Assembly (NCBI GenBank): GCA_017549285.1
Contig: JAFYVE010000037.1
Coordinates: 1-64,000 of the forward strand
Length of the DNA stretch: 64,000 nucleotides
Source of the DNA: Clostridia bacterium
GTDB taxonomy: Bacteria > Bacillota > Clostridia > Oscillospirales > Acutalibacteraceae
Direction of reading: 5' to 3'
In this document: piece by piece, positions 49,660 to 59,580 of the stretch
How the letters are laid out: the number at the start of each line of letters is the position of its first letter
Numbering within the stretch: position 1 is the first letter of the stretch
Notes under the pieces: model-generated
The model's input: the letters and a program-made list of their open reading frames with translations, nothing else
Databases searched by the model: none
Told to the model about the DNA's origin: nothing
Translations under genes and position numbers: made by a program

Positions 49660-51774
49660 ATGAAAAATCCATATTTTAAAATTGAATTTTCAGATAAAAA
49701 TGAACTGTGTTTTAGTTACAGAAGCGGTATGATGGTCTATGAAGAGGTTTTCTCTGACGGAATGCTTCTCCCTTGCGGATACAACGCCTCGGGATATCCT
49801 CTGAATGTGCTTCAGAATATTACTACAAGGCTTGACAGTACCAACTGGCAGGAGCCCTCAAGTTTCAACATTGAACTTGACGGGCAGAGTGTTGATTTCA
49901 GGCTCCGTTTTGTTGATTTTACTGTCAATGAAACTGAAAATTCAGCCGAAGGTATTCTCACCCTTGAAAGTGAACTGAAGCCCGTAAGAATAAAGATGTA
50001 TACAATTATTGACGGCACCCAGATGTTCAGTCGTTACTTTGAAATTGAAAATCTTTCTTCTGATAAAATGAATCTCAGCCGTCTTTGTCTTCTTTCGGGA
50101 GGTCTTGAGAATATTCAGAAAAATCGCTTTATATATGATAACAATATTGAGAATTTTTATTCTCTGGGTTATTTTGAAAACACTCATTGGGCAAGAGAAG
50201 GTCTTTTTACGTGGCGTAAAGTCACTCCCGATACACTTACGATTGATTCACGTTTTCTGAGAGACAGATTCCGTCATCCGCTTGTTTTTCTTAAAAACAA
50301 CGTAAACGGACTTATGTATTTTTCACAGATAGCTTACAGCGGAGGTTGCCGTTTCAGCGTTGATTACAACGCAACACGTGAAGATGACGATACGTATATT
50401 TCCCTTAAAGCCGAAATTACATCATATAACCCGTTGTGTGTGATTGAACCTTATGAAAAATTCAGAACTCCCGAAATTCATATGGGTGTTGTTATGGGTG
50501 GACTTGACGAAGCCGTCAATGAAATGCATTCCCACACAAGAAAATGCCTTCCCGAAACAAATCTTCTTGTAGGTTTCGGTATGGGTGCCGAGCACGATAT
50601 GTCTGTTGAATGCACAAAGGATTATATGCGTCAGGCAGCTGAAATGGGCGCAGAGGTGTTCCTTGTTGATGCAGGATGGTATTGTCCTCCCGGTGAACAG
50701 ATGAAGTGGGGCGAATACTGTGGTGATAATTTCCCTCATCCCGATCGTTACCATGACGGAATAAAGGAAATTTCTGATTATTGCCATAAACTCGGAATGA
50801 AATTCTGTATGTGGGCAGATATCGAGAATATGGGGAATCTTGCAAAGTTGCGCAACGAAAAGCCCGAATGGTTTGCAAATGATATTTACGGCAGAAGTAC
50901 AGATTCCCTTATTGATATGACAAATCCCGAAGCCGTTCTCTGGTGCGAAAACGAACTTGCAAGAATGATTGAAGAATACAATATGGATATGCTCCGTGTT
51001 GATAATAACGGTTCGTTCAGAAACTATTACGGAATCGGTAAGGACGGTGACTGTCTGTCACTCCGCCGTTTCAATGTGATATACAAGACGTATGATAATT
51101 TGAAAAAGCGTTTTCCCGATGTTATTTTTGAAAATTGTGCAGGCGGGGGAGGCAGAACTGACCTCGGACTGATGAGATATTTCAGCCATACGTGGGTAAG
51201 CGACAATCAGCGTTCACCTTATTCGGTAATGATAACAAACGGTATGACTATGGCTCTTCCTCCCGAAAAGGTTGACCGTCTTTTTGCAGGAATGGGTTGT
51301 CACGATCAGGGCTCTTTTGATTTACATATGAGAAACACAATGCTCGGTCATATGAGCCTTAATACAATAGCTCCGTGTGGTTGTGAAGTGAATCCGATTC
51401 AGATGGAATTTGTGAAACACAGCGTTGAAATTTATAAGAATTTCATAAGAGGCTTCCTGCCGCAATCAAAAATATATCATCACACTCCCGATACGGTTGA
51501 AACGCATAAAAACGGGTTCTCGTGCCTTGAAATTGCATCCGAGTGCAAAACAAAAGGCGTGATTGCTGCATTCACACTTGTCAGCCCGGGAACTGATGTT
51601 TATACGGTTTTTCCGAAAGGAATTAATGTTTCAAAAACTTATGCCGTAACTTTTGATAACAGCAGGGAAACATTTGAAGTCAGTGGCAGACAGCTTATGA
51701 CACACGGAATAAATATAAGAATTCCGACAGCCCTCAGCTCGGAATTGGTGATTTTTGAAGAGGTTGAATTATGA
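49660..51774 (+). CDS. Alpha-galactosidase-like glycosidase (GH36)
   Basis: 704 aa. An N-terminal beta-sandwich is followed by a TIM barrel with GH36 motifs: FLVDAGWY, GMKFCMWADIENM, DMLRVDNNGSFR with the nucleophile Asp448, ENCAGGGGRTDLG and HTWVSDNQ with the acid/base Asp515. It hydrolyses terminal alpha-galactose from oligosaccharides. No signal peptide, so cytosolic. GGTGAT stands before the ATG. The following GH gene overlaps its last four bases, so the two are translationally coupled. Confidence 0.88.
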   Translation: MKNPYFKIEFSDKNELCFSYRSGMMVYEEVFSDGMLLPCGYNASGYPLNVLQNITTRLDSTNWQEPSSFNIELDGQSVDFRLRFVDFTVNETENSAEGILTLESELKPVRIKMYTIIDGTQMFSRYFEIENLSSDKMNLSRLCLLSGGLENIQKNRFIYDNNIENFYSLGYFENTHWAREGLFTWRKVTPDTLTIDSRFLRDRFRHPLVFLKNNVNGLMYFSQIAYSGGCRFSVDYNATREDDDTYISLKAEITSYNPLCVIEPYEKFRTPEIHMGVVMGGLDEAVNEMHSHTRKCLPETNLLVGFGMGAEHDMSVECTKDYMRQAAEMGAEVFLVDAGWYCPPGEQMKWGEYCGDNFPHPDRYHDGIKEISDYCHKLGMKFCMWADIENMGNLAKLRNEKPEWFANDIYGRSTDSLIDMTNPEAVLWCENELARMIEEYNMDMLRVDNNGSFRNYYGIGKDGDCLSLRRFNVIYKTYDNLKKRFPDVIFENCAGGGGRTDLGLMRYFSHTWVSDNQRSPYSVMITNGMTMALPPEKVDRLFAGMGCHDQGSFDLHMRNTMLGHMSLNTIAPCGCEVNPIQMEFVKHSVEIYKNFIRGFLPQSKIYHHTPDTVETHKNGFSCLEIASECKTKGVIAAFTLVSPGTDVYTVFPKGINVSKTYAVTFDNSRETFEVSGRQLMTHGINIRIPTALSSELVIFEEVEL

Positions 51775-53495
51775 AATTCACAGTATCAGGCGGTAATAAA
51801 AATGCCGTAATAAATCTTTCAGAAAAAAGGGAAGGGGATATCCTTTATCTTACAGTCAGTATGAATATTCCTTCTCCCGAAATACCCGAAACATTCTCGG
51901 TAAAATGGTATTATGATGCAACGGATATCCAGTCAACGTGGAATCCGTCACTTCTTGATATCCACGGACTCCAATTTGAATGGGGACAGCTTAAAGTGCA
52001 GTCAAGACTCGCATCGTGGATGCCTGTGCAGTCGCTCATTTCATATAACGGAACAAACAAACTCTGTATAGCTGTTTCAGATGTTGATACACCGATAAAT
52101 ATTAAAACAGGTATTCGTGAAGAGGATGCAACTTTTGCGTGTGAAGTTGAATTTTTTACAAAACCCACTTCACCCAAAGATAATTATACGGCTGTGGTGC
52201 GTTTTGATATGAGAAGTATCCCTTATTATGACAGCATTTATGACACAACTGCGTGGTGGGAGAATGAATGCGGTTACGAGTCTGCTTATGTGCCGGATGC
52301 GGCAAAAATGCCTATGGATTCTCTCTGGTACAGCTTCCATCAGATGCTTGATAAGGATGAAATAATAAAGGAATGCAAAGCCTCAAAGGAAATCGGTCTT
52401 GAAACTGTTATTATCGATGACGGTTGGCAGACAGATGACAACAACCGTGGTTATGCATATTGCGGTGACTGGGAAGTAGCTCCGAAGAAAATGGGCGATA
52501 TGGCAGAGCTTGTTAAAAATATTCACGATGTCGGAATGAAAGTTATGCTCTGGTATTCTGTTCCGTTTATGGGCAAATACACAAAGAAATATGAGGAATT
52601 TGAAGGAATGTTCCTTGAAGGCTCGGGAAATGATACCGATTTCTTCGGTCTTGACCCCCGTTACAAAAAGGTGCGTGAATACCTTGTAAGCATTTATGAA
52701 AAAGCTGTCAGAGAATGGAATCTTGACGGACTGAAACTTGATTTTATTGATTCGTTTGTTCTTAAAGGTAAATCTCTTGAATATGATAAGAAACGTGATT
52801 ACCAGTCACTTGAAGAGGCTATTCACGTTCTTATGACAGAAGTCAGAAATACTCTGACTTCGATAAATCCCGATATTCTCATTGAATTCCGTCAGTCATA
52901 TGTGGGCCCGTCAATCAGAAAATACGGAAATATGCTCCGTGTGGGTGATTGTCCCTGCGATGTTCTCAAAAACAGAATCGGTATTATAAATCTCCGTATG
53001 ACATCGGGAAAAACAGCCGTTCATTCCGATATGATAATGTGGAATATGAAGGATTCGGCAGAAAATGCGGCTCTGCAGTTTGCAAGTATTCTTTACGGTG
53101 TTCCTCAGGTTTCTGTAAGAGTTGATAAACTGTCCGAAGATCATTATAAAATGCTGAAATATTACATTTCTTTCTGGAAAGAGCATAAAGACGTTCTTCT
53201 TGACGGCAGACTTACTGCTCAGCATCCCGAATGCAATTACAGTTCAGCCTGCAGCACACTCGGTAACAAGTCTGTTATCACAACTTTCACAGACAGCATT
53301 GTTACCGTGAACACAGATTCATCCGTTATTGTGAATGCATCAAAATACAAAACACTCGTTGTGAAGAATGCAGAGAATAAGTCATTCAGAGTTGTAAACT
53401 GTATGGGTGACACTCTTGCTCAGGGCGTAATAAACAATACTCTTGAGGAAATCAATGTCCCCGTTTCGGGAATGGTTTATCTTGACAAATTCTGA
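51771..53495 (+). CDS. Second GH36-type glycosidase
   Basis: 574 aa, starting at an ATGA overlap with the preceding stop. The barrel elements match clan GH-D: ETVIIDDGWQTDD, VGMKVMLWYSVPFMG, NLDGLKLDFIDSF with Asp324 as the candidate nucleophile, DILIEFRQSYVGPS and LRVGDCPCD with Asp393 as the candidate acid/base. It is shorter than its neighbour and lacks the C-terminal GH36 end pattern. It is likely an alpha-galactosidase-like enzyme with different specificity, made in fixed ratio with the first. Confidence 0.78.
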   Translation: MKFTVSGGNKNAVINLSEKREGDILYLTVSMNIPSPEIPETFSVKWYYDATDIQSTWNPSLLDIHGLQFEWGQLKVQSRLASWMPVQSLISYNGTNKLCIAVSDVDTPINIKTGIREEDATFACEVEFFTKPTSPKDNYTAVVRFDMRSIPYYDSIYDTTAWWENECGYESAYVPDAAKMPMDSLWYSFHQMLDKDEIIKECKASKEIGLETVIIDDGWQTDDNNRGYAYCGDWEVAPKKMGDMAELVKNIHDVGMKVMLWYSVPFMGKYTKKYEEFEGMFLEGSGNDTDFFGLDPRYKKVREYLVSIYEKAVREWNLDGLKLDFIDSFVLKGKSLEYDKKRDYQSLEEAIHVLMTEVRNTLTSINPDILIEFRQSYVGPSIRKYGNMLRVGDCPCDVLKNRIGIINLRMTSGKTAVHSDMIMWNMKDSAENAALQFASILYGVPQVSVRVDKLSEDHYKMLKYYISFWKEHKDVLLDGRLTAQHPECNYSSACSTLGNKSVITTFTDSIVTVNTDSSVIVNASKYKTLVVKNAENKSFRVVNCMGDTLAQGVINNTLEEINVPVSGMVYLDKF

Positions 53496-53501
53496 TTAAA
53501 A

Positions 53502-53799
53502 AAAGGAGCCGTAAGGCTCCTTTCAGCTTGTCGAAAAGACTTTTTCGACAAGCTGTGAGACTGTTGAGAAAGCGAACAAGATTGCGTGTTCTTCGCTCCG
53601 AAGGCGTACAAAGGTACTCCGAGAGGGCGAAAACACGCAAAATACATAAAATAATGGACATATCTCACCGGATATATCCATTATATTTTTTATTATCTTT
53701 TTTTTAAATTTTACACATATTACTATTTATATTTTTTTTTGTTTTATGTATGGTCTTGTCACTTTATCGACAGTCTGAAAGGAGCCGTAAGGCTCCTTT
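53502..53799. repeat. 298-bp noncoding element with inverted ends
   Basis: It fills the gap between convergent genes. Both ends carry the hairpin AAAGGAGCC-GTAA-GGCTCCTTT (53502-53523 and 53778-53799). Adjoining them, CAGCTTGTCGA on the left and the complement of TCGACAGTCTG on the right continue the inverted match. Inside lie a 14-bp perfect stem (CAGCTTGTCGAAAA, 53524-53555) and a longer imperfect one around TTGCGTGTT...AACACGCAA. It probably terminates transcription from both sides. Confidence 0.75.
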
Positions 53800-54831
53800 T
53801 TATAATACATTTTTCAGGTTTTCAATGTTTTCTTTTGTTGTTGACCAGCTTGTTGCAAAACGTACAACAGTATGATTATCGTCATATTTTTCCCAGAAAG
53901 AAAAACCGACTTTTTCTTTGAGTTTTTCAATCTGTGAGTTTTCAAGAATAACAAACTGCTGGTTTGTAGGGGAGTCCCAAGCAAAACGGAGCCCCTTTTC
54001 TTCAAGCACTTTTTTGAGCATTTCAGCTGTATCAATGGCATTTTTGCTTATTTTAAAATACAGATTATCCGTAAAAAGTGTGTCAAACTGAATTCCCGTC
54101 AATCTTCCTTTTGCAAGAAGGGCTCCGTGCTGTTTTATGATTGTCATAAAATGTTTCGGCATAACTTCTTTTCTGAAAACAACAGCTTCTCCGCAAAGTG
54201 CTCCAACTTTTGTGCCTCCTATATAAAAAGCATCACAAAGCTTTGCAATATCGTGGAGTGTGACATCTGTTTCGTTGCTCATAAGCCCGTAGCCGAGCCT
54301 TGCACCGTCCATATAAAGATAAATGTTATTATTTCTGCAGATTTCTGAAATCGTTTCAAGCTCAGATTTTGAATAGAGTGTTCCGTTTTCAGTCGGATGT
54401 GAAATATAAACCATTCCGGGGAAGACCATATGCTCGTGGTTTTCGTCCGAATAAAAGTCATTTATATATTTCTTTAAATCTTCGGGAACAATTTTGCCGT
54501 CCTTGTGTGGGAGAGACAGAACTTTATGACCGTGATATTCGATTGCACCTGCTTCGTGAATGCTGATGTGCCCTGTATCAGCGGCAATAACACCCTCATA
54601 ACTTTTAAGAAGTGATGAAATAACTATAAGATTTGTCTGTGTGCCTCCCGAAAGGAAAAAAACATCAATATCTGCATCACCGCAGGCTGTTTTTATCTTT
54701 TCTTCAGCGCTTTCGCTGTAAGAATCAGTTCCGTAGGGGTCAAGGCTTTCCATATTTGTTTCAATAAATTTTCTGAGAATTTCAGGATGTGCTCCCGTTC
54801 TGTAGTCACATTCAAAAGACAGTTTTTTCAT
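53800..54831 (-). CDS. Low-specificity threonine aldolase-type PLP enzyme
   Basis: 343 aa, fold type I PLP enzyme. Motifs are FFLSGGTQTNLIVISSLL, GVIAADTGHISIHEAGAIEYHGHKV, YLYMDGARLGYGL with the PLP-holding Asp, and FYIGGTKVGALCGEA with the PLP lysine. The group cleaves threonine or allo-threonine to glycine and acetaldehyde; related enzymes are beta-eliminating lyases. GGTGA precedes the ATG. Its stop codon abuts the intergenic element. Confidence 0.85.
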   Translation of the reverse strand: MKKLSFECDYRTGAHPEILRKFIETNMESLDPYGTDSYSESAEEKIKTACGDADIDVFFLSGGTQTNLIVISSLLKSYEGVIAADTGHISIHEAGAIEYHGHKVLSLPHKDGKIVPEDLKKYINDFYSDENHEHMVFPGMVYISHPTENGTLYSKSELETISEICRNNNIYLYMDGARLGYGLMSNETDVTLHDIAKLCDAFYIGGTKVGALCGEAVVFRKEVMPKHFMTIIKQHGALLAKGRLTGIQFDTLFTDNLYFKISKNAIDTAEMLKKVLEEKGLRFAWDSPTNQQFVILENSQIEKLKEKVGFSFWEKYDDNHTVVRFATSWSTTKENIENLKNVL

Positions 54832-54986
54832 TTTTTCACCTTCCGTTCTTTTATTATGCAGTTTTGCAGCATTTTTGTCAATTAAATAAAATAATATTTT
54901 TTTAAAATTACTCTTTATTTTTTTTGAAATATATGATAGAATAAATATCGTATATAACTATTTTTATTTTTACGGAAGGATTGACT

Positions 54987-56255
54987 ATGTCTTCACCTCT
55001 TGCAGACAGAATAAGACCGATGACTCTCGACGAAGCAGTCGGGCAGAAACATCTGCTTTCTGAGGGTGCTCCTCTGAGAAATATCATCGAATCGGGCATA
55101 ATCCCTAATCTTATTTTTTACGGTCCATCCGGCACGGGCAAAACAACAGTTGCGAACATTATTGCGGCATCAACAAACAAAAAGCTCTGCCGTCTTAACG
55201 GTACTAATGCTTCAATTGCCGACATACGCAACATTGTATCCCAGATTGACACCGTTGAAGCCGCAAACGGCATTCTGCTCTATCTTGATGAAATTCAGTA
55301 TTTCAACAAGAAGCAGCAGCAGTCACTTCTTGAATATATCGAAAACGGGTCAATCACACTTATTGCTTCAACAACTGAAAACCCCTATTTTTACATATAC
55401 AGTGCTGTTCTGAGCAGATGTACTGTTTTTGAATTCAAAACAGTTACCCCGGAAGACATCACGCCCGCAATCGAAAGAGCTTTCAGGCTTATGGGTGAGG
55501 AGATGCGCTGCGGATACGACATCGAAGACGGTGTTGTAAGGCATATAGCTTTTGCCTGCGGAGGTGATGTGAGAAAATCAATCAATACGGTTGAGCTTCT
55601 CTGTCTCAGTGCAACAGTTCCCGACGACGGCTCTGCAAGAAAAATCACTCTCGAAAACGCAAAGCATCTGTCACAGAAAACAGCACTCAAATATGACCGT
55701 GACGGTGACGAGCATTACGATCTGCTTTCTGCTTTCCAGAAGTCAATGAGAGGCTCAGACCCCGATGCGGCAATCCACTATCTTGCAAGAATCCTTGCGG
55801 CAGGTGACCTGCCCTCAGCCTGCAGAAGACTTATGGTCTGTGCGGCAGAAGATGTGGGACTTGCTTACCCGATGATTATGCCCATAGTCAAATCGGCTGT
55901 TGATATTGCTCTTCAGGTAGGGCTTCCCGAAGCGAGATTACCTCTTGCAGATGCAGTTATTCTCGTTGCCACTTCACCGAAATCAAATTCGGGTCACGAT
56001 GCTATAAATGCCGCTATGGCAGACCTTGAAAAAGGAAAATACGGTCCCATTCCCCGTCAGCTTCAGAATAAACATTTTGACGGTGAAGACGCAAGGGTAA
56101 AGGGACAGTTTTATCAATACCCCCATGATTATCCCAACCACTGGACGAAACAGCAGTATCTTCCCGATGTTCTTAAAAATACCGTTTATTATGAATACGG
56201 TGACAATAAAATAGAACAGGCGACGAAAGAATACTGGGATAAAATAAAAAAATAA
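54987..56255 (+). CDS. rarA: Replication-associated recombination protein A (MgsA/RarA)
   Basis: 422 aa from the ATG at 54987 (GGAAGGA before it). The AAA+ ATPase has Walker A GPSGTGKTT and Walker B LLYLDEIQ, preceded by LADRIRPMTLDEAVGQKHLL. Clamp-loader-like helical domains and the tetramerisation end follow (VAEDVGLAYP-like stretch, GPIPRQLQNKHFDGE, PHDYPNHWTKQQYLPD). It acts at stalled replication forks. The next gene starts 12 bp downstream and is probably co-transcribed. Confidence 0.92.
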   Translation: MSSPLADRIRPMTLDEAVGQKHLLSEGAPLRNIIESGIIPNLIFYGPSGTGKTTVANIIAASTNKKLCRLNGTNASIADIRNIVSQIDTVEAANGILLYLDEIQYFNKKQQQSLLEYIENGSITLIASTTENPYFYIYSAVLSRCTVFEFKTVTPEDITPAIERAFRLMGEEMRCGYDIEDGVVRHIAFACGGDVRKSINTVELLCLSATVPDDGSARKITLENAKHLSQKTALKYDRDGDEHYDLLSAFQKSMRGSDPDAAIHYLARILAAGDLPSACRRLMVCAAEDVGLAYPMIMPIVKSAVDIALQVGLPEARLPLADAVILVATSPKSNSGHDAINAAMADLEKGKYGPIPRQLQNKHFDGEDARVKGQFYQYPHDYPNHWTKQQYLPDVLKNTVYYEYGDNKIEQATKEYWDKIKK

Positions 56256-56267
56256 AGAGGACAGCTT

Positions 56268-57143
56268 ATGAAATTCTCAGTCAGTACATACAGTTATTGC
56301 CGACTGATAGGTTCAGGTGAAAAGACACTCGCAGAGTGTATTGCTCTTGCCGCAGAAACAGGCTTCGACGGTGTTGAATTCGTTGAATTTGACACTCCCG
56401 ACGGGATGACAAAGGCAGAATATGCCGCATTCCTTCGTGAAGAATGTGAGAAAAACGGCGTTGAACCCGTCAGTTATACAATCGGTGCAGATTTTCTTCA
56501 CGGCTGTGACGGTGATATTGAAAAGGAAATTGCTCGTCTTAAAGGTGAAGTTGAAATCGCAGATATCCTCGGTGTTAAACTTATGCGTCATGACGCAACA
56601 AGAGGTTACGACAACGACAAGAGAGGCTATAAGGCATTTTGTGATGCTCTTCCCCGTATAATTGAAGGTTGCCGTGCAGTTACCGAATATGCAAAGACTT
56701 TCGGCATCAGAACAATGGTTGAAAATCACGGTTTCTTCTGTCAGGAGAGCTGCCGTGTTGAAAAAATAGTCAACGGCGTTGCAAACGATAACTTCGGTCT
56801 TCTCGTTGATATAGGCAACTTTATGTGTGCTGACGAAGACCCTGCTTATGCAGTCGGTGTCGTTGCTCCCTACGCATTCCACGTACACGCTAAGGATTTC
56901 ACAAAGAAGAGCGGCAACGGACCTCTTTTCTGTGACGGTTTCTTTAAAACACGTGGCGGCGCTTATCTCAAGGGTGCAATTGTCGGTCACGGTGATGTCC
57001 CCGTTTATCAGTGCTTACAGACTCTCATCGGCACAGGCTATGACGGATATATCACAGTTGAGTTTGAAGGTCTTGAAGACCAGAAACTCGGTACACAGTA
57101 TGGTCTTAACACACTCAGAAAGATGTGTGCATCAATCGGTTAA
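56268..57143 (+). CDS. Sugar phosphate isomerase/epimerase-like TIM-barrel protein
   Basis: 291 aa. The xylose-isomerase-like/AP-endonuclease-2 fold is visible: MKFSVSTYSYCRLI, ETGFDGVEFVEFD, GVKLMRHDATRG, IRTMVENHGFF, FGLLVDIGNF, AFHVHAKDF and GYITVEFEG, each carrying candidate metal ligands (Glu, His, Asp, Glu). Members epimerise or isomerise sugars or inositol derivatives; the substrate is unknown. AGAGGACAG precedes the start in the rarA unit. Confidence 0.8.
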   Translation: MKFSVSTYSYCRLIGSGEKTLAECIALAAETGFDGVEFVEFDTPDGMTKAEYAAFLREECEKNGVEPVSYTIGADFLHGCDGDIEKEIARLKGEVEIADILGVKLMRHDATRGYDNDKRGYKAFCDALPRIIEGCRAVTEYAKTFGIRTMVENHGFFCQESCRVEKIVNGVANDNFGLLVDIGNFMCADEDPAYAVGVVAPYAFHVHAKDFTKKSGNGPLFCDGFFKTRGGAYLKGAIVGHGDVPVYQCLQTLIGTGYDGYITVEFEGLEDQKLGTQYGLNTLRKMCASIG

Positions 57144-57196
57144 ACAGCCCTTGGCGGTTTATTAATAAAGTAATTAATTTAAGGAGTGTTTCTCTT

Positions 57197-57856
57197 ATGA
57201 CAAAAAAAATTATAGCTCTTCTTATGAGTGCAGTTCTTTGCTTTTCACTTATGATTCCTGTTTTTGCTGAAGAAGGCGCAGAAGAAGGCGGACTCAACCT
57301 TAATATCGACATCAATGATATCCTTGCATCAGACATTATGCAGCAAATTATGCAGAATGAAAACGTTGTAGACCTTACAGGTATCATCCTTGACCTCGTT
57401 GTTAAACTCAACGCAGATTCACTCAAGGAAATGGGTAAGGAAGAAGCTGAGAAGTTCATTCAGAGCACAGTTGATACAATCGCAGGCTCAATTATGATGA
57501 TCGTAGGCAACAAAGACCTTATCTTCACTTATGACCCTCTTAAGGTTATGGGCAACCTCTTTGACCTCGACACAGAAGCTCTTAAGCCCACAACTCCTCC
57601 TGAAGAAGGCGGAGAAGAAGACGGCGAATCAGATGAACTTGTTTTTGAACTCGGTGATGTTGACGGCGACGGTAGACTTACAGCTGCAGACGCAAGAAGA
57701 ATTCTTCGCAGAGCTGCAAACCTTGTAGTTTTCACAATGGATGAAGAAAAACGTGCAGATGTTGATTTTGACGGCAAAATCACAGCAAAGGATGCAAGAA
57801 AGGTTCTCAGAGTTGTTGCAAACCTTGATACTTTTGATGCTCCCGTTGAAGAATAA
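57197..57856 (+). CDS. Small secreted dockerin protein
   Basis: 219 aa from the ATG at 57197 (AAGGAGTG before it); the longer frame overlaps the previous gene. A signal peptide (MTKKIIALLMSAVLCFSLMIPVFA) is followed by an acidic helical region without recognisable enzyme motifs. A C-terminal AADAR-type dockerin pair completes it (DVDGDGRLTAADARRILRRAA, DVDFDGKITAKDARKVLRVVA). It may be a structural or adaptor protein on the cell surface. Confidence 0.8.
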   Translation: MTKKIIALLMSAVLCFSLMIPVFAEEGAEEGGLNLNIDINDILASDIMQQIMQNENVVDLTGIILDLVVKLNADSLKEMGKEEAEKFIQSTVDTIAGSIMMIVGNKDLIFTYDPLKVMGNLFDLDTEALKPTTPPEEGGEEDGESDELVFELGDVDGDGRLTAADARRILRRAANLVVFTMDEEKRADVDFDGKITAKDARKVLRVVANLDTFDAPVEE

Positions 57857-57872
57857 TTTAAACTTGAAATTA

Positions 57873-57900
57873 AAAACACCGCAGAAATGCGGTGTTTTTT
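57873..57900 (+). terminator. Terminator of the dockerin gene
   Basis: AAAACACCGCA pairs with TGCGGTGTTTT around GAAA, followed by more T. Confidence 0.85.
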
Positions 57901-57918
57901 TATGAATTGAAAAAAATA

Positions 57919-57940
57919 AAAGCCCTCATATGAGGGCTTT
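57919..57940 (-). terminator. Terminator of glyA
   Basis: A perfect palindrome built from AAAGCCCTCAT and its complement, five bases beyond the glyA stop. Confidence 0.8.
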
Positions 57941-57945
57941 ATGTT

Positions 57946-59196
57946 TTATTCGTAGAGGGGATGTGCAGATGTAAGCTTTTCAACTTCTGCCTTTACATAA
58001 TCCTTCTTGTTTTCAAAATCTGTTGCAACAAGGTGGATGCATTCAGCAATCTTATCCATATCAGCTGTGTTGAAACCTCTTGTTGTAACTGCGGGAGTAC
58101 CGATTCTGATACCGCTTGTTACGAAGGGCTTCTCGGGGTCGTTGGGGATTGCATTCTTGTTTACTGTGATGCGGACTTCGTCAAGTCTGTGTTCAAGCTC
58201 CTTACCTGTGATGCCTGTTGAACGCAGGTCACAGAGCATAAGGTGATTGTCTGTACCGCCTGAAACAAGGTTGATTCCTCTTGAAACAAGGCCCTTTGCA
58301 AGTGCCTTTGCATTTTCAGCAACTTTCTGCTGATATTCTTTGAATTCAGGCTTCATAGCTTCACCGAAGCATACAGCCTTTGCAGCAATAATGTGCATAA
58401 GAGGGCCGCCCTGACAGCCGGGGAAAATACCCTTGTTGAGAGCAAGACCGAAATCGTTTTTTGCAAGGATAAGTCCGCCTCTGGGACCTCTGAGTGTCTT
58501 GTGAGTTGTTGATGTAACAATGTCAGCGTAGGGTATGGGAGAGGGATGAACACCTGCAGCAATAAGACCTGCAATGTGAGCCATATCAACCATAAAGATA
58601 GCGCCTACTGACTTTGCAATAGCACCGATTCTTTCAAAATCAATTGTTCTGGGGTAAGCAGAAGCACCTGCAACAATCATTTTGGGCTGTGATTCTTTAG
58701 CAAGTCTTTCAAGCTCATCATAATCAATAAAGCCTTCATCGTTTACGCCGTATGAAACGAAGTTGAAGTATTTACCTGACATATTTACGGGTGAACCGTG
58801 TGAAAGGTGACCGCCGTGAGCAAGGCTCATACCGAGAATTGTGTCACCGTGGTTGAGAAGTGCAAAATAAGTTGCGATATTTGCCTGTGTGCCTGAATGG
58901 GGCTGAACGTTTGAATATTCTGCACCGAAAAGTTCTTTTGCTCTTTCATTTGCAATATTTTCAACAATATCAACACATTCGCAACCGCCGTAATATCTCT
59001 TTGCTGAGTAGCCTTCTGCATATTTGTTTGTGAGCACACTGCCCATAGCTGCCATAACGGCAGGGGAAACAATATTTTCAGATGCGATAAGTTCGATATT
59101 ATCTCTCTGTCTTTTAAGCTCCAGATTCATTGCATCTGCAACTTCTTTATCGAAGCCTGCAATATATGAAGCAGTATTCATAAAATCATTGAACAT
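57946..59196 (-). CDS. glyA: Serine hydroxymethyltransferase
   Basis: 416 aa from the ATG at 59196 (GGGAGG eight bases before); the open frame extends nine codons further. Motifs: [56 protein letters not shown] and the PLP lysine in [14 protein letters not shown]. It interconverts serine and glycine, making methylene-tetrahydrofolate. No glycine riboswitch was seen upstream. Confidence 0.95.
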   Translation of the reverse strand: MFNDFMNTASYIAGFDKEVADAMNLELKRQRDNIELIASENIVSPAVMAAMGSVLTNKYAEGYSAKRYYGGCECVDIVENIANERAKELFGAEYSNVQPHSGTQANIATYFALLNHGDTILGMSLAHGGHLSHGSPVNMSGKYFNFVSYGVNDEGFIDYDELERLAKESQPKMIVAGASAYPRTIDFERIGAIAKSVGAIFMVDMAHIAGLIAAGVHPSPIPYADIVTSTTHKTLRGPRGGLILAKNDFGLALNKGIFPGCQGGPLMHIIAAKAVCFGEAMKPEFKEYQQKVAENAKALAKGLVSRGINLVSGGTDNHLMLCDLRSTGITGKELEHRLDEVRITVNKNAIPNDPEKPFVTSGIRIGTPAVTTRGFNTADMDKIAECIHLVATDFENKKDYVKAEVEKLTSAHPLYE

Positions 59197-59325
59197 CGGT
59201 TTTTCCTCCCATAAAAAATACAAAAAAATTATAACATATTATTATTTATACCGCAATCGTCAATATAATCAAAAAATCATCAGTAAGTTCAACGAGTTTG
59301 TACTTTTTTTAAAAAATAGAAAAAA

Positions 59326-59345
59326 ACCGTCCGTAAACGGACGGT
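59326..59345 (-). terminator. Terminator at the end of the pepQ-efp gene group
   Basis: ACCGTCCG pairs with CGGACGGT around TAAA, with a T run on the minus strand after it. Confidence 0.8.
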
Positions 59346-59358
59346 CTGAAATTCTTTT

Positions 59359-59559
59359 TTATGCTACTTTGAACATATTTCTTAAGAATGAGAAAATCTC
59401 AACAATAGCTGCAAAAATATCAGCAATTGTTCTGCTCATATCGGGTGCAGGATCAAGCATTACGTTTCCGCCTCCGATTGAACCGGCAATACCGCTGTCT
59501 TCAACTTTGCCGAGTACGTCGTGTGCACCATTGATGATGTTGTTTAATGAATCGCCCAT
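59359..59559 (-). CDS. 66-aa hypothetical protein with hydrophobic end
   Basis: It has a strong ribosome site (AAAGGAGG). After a Gly-rich middle (GKVEDSGIAGSIGGGNVM) it ends in an amphipathic hydrophobic helix (TIADIFAAIVEIFSFLRNMF), similar in kind to the tail of the secreted protein at 385-819. It lies 21 bp after the CD1247-like gene, so it is the last gene of that operon. No family was recognised. Confidence 0.65.
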   Translation of the reverse strand: MGDSLNNIINGAHDVLGKVEDSGIAGSIGGGNVMLDPAPDMSRTIADIFAAIVEIFSFLRNMFKVA

Positions 59560-59580
59560 CAGAATAGCCTCCTTTAGTTA

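Noticed and set aside
57529..57879. 116-codon minus-strand Ser-rich ORF
   Set aside because: A shadow of the dockerin gene on the other strand; the Ser-rich content mirrors its acidic codons.
59197..59325. Possible glycine riboswitch upstream of glyA
   Set aside because: The leader is short and AT-rich, without the paired aptamer pattern.
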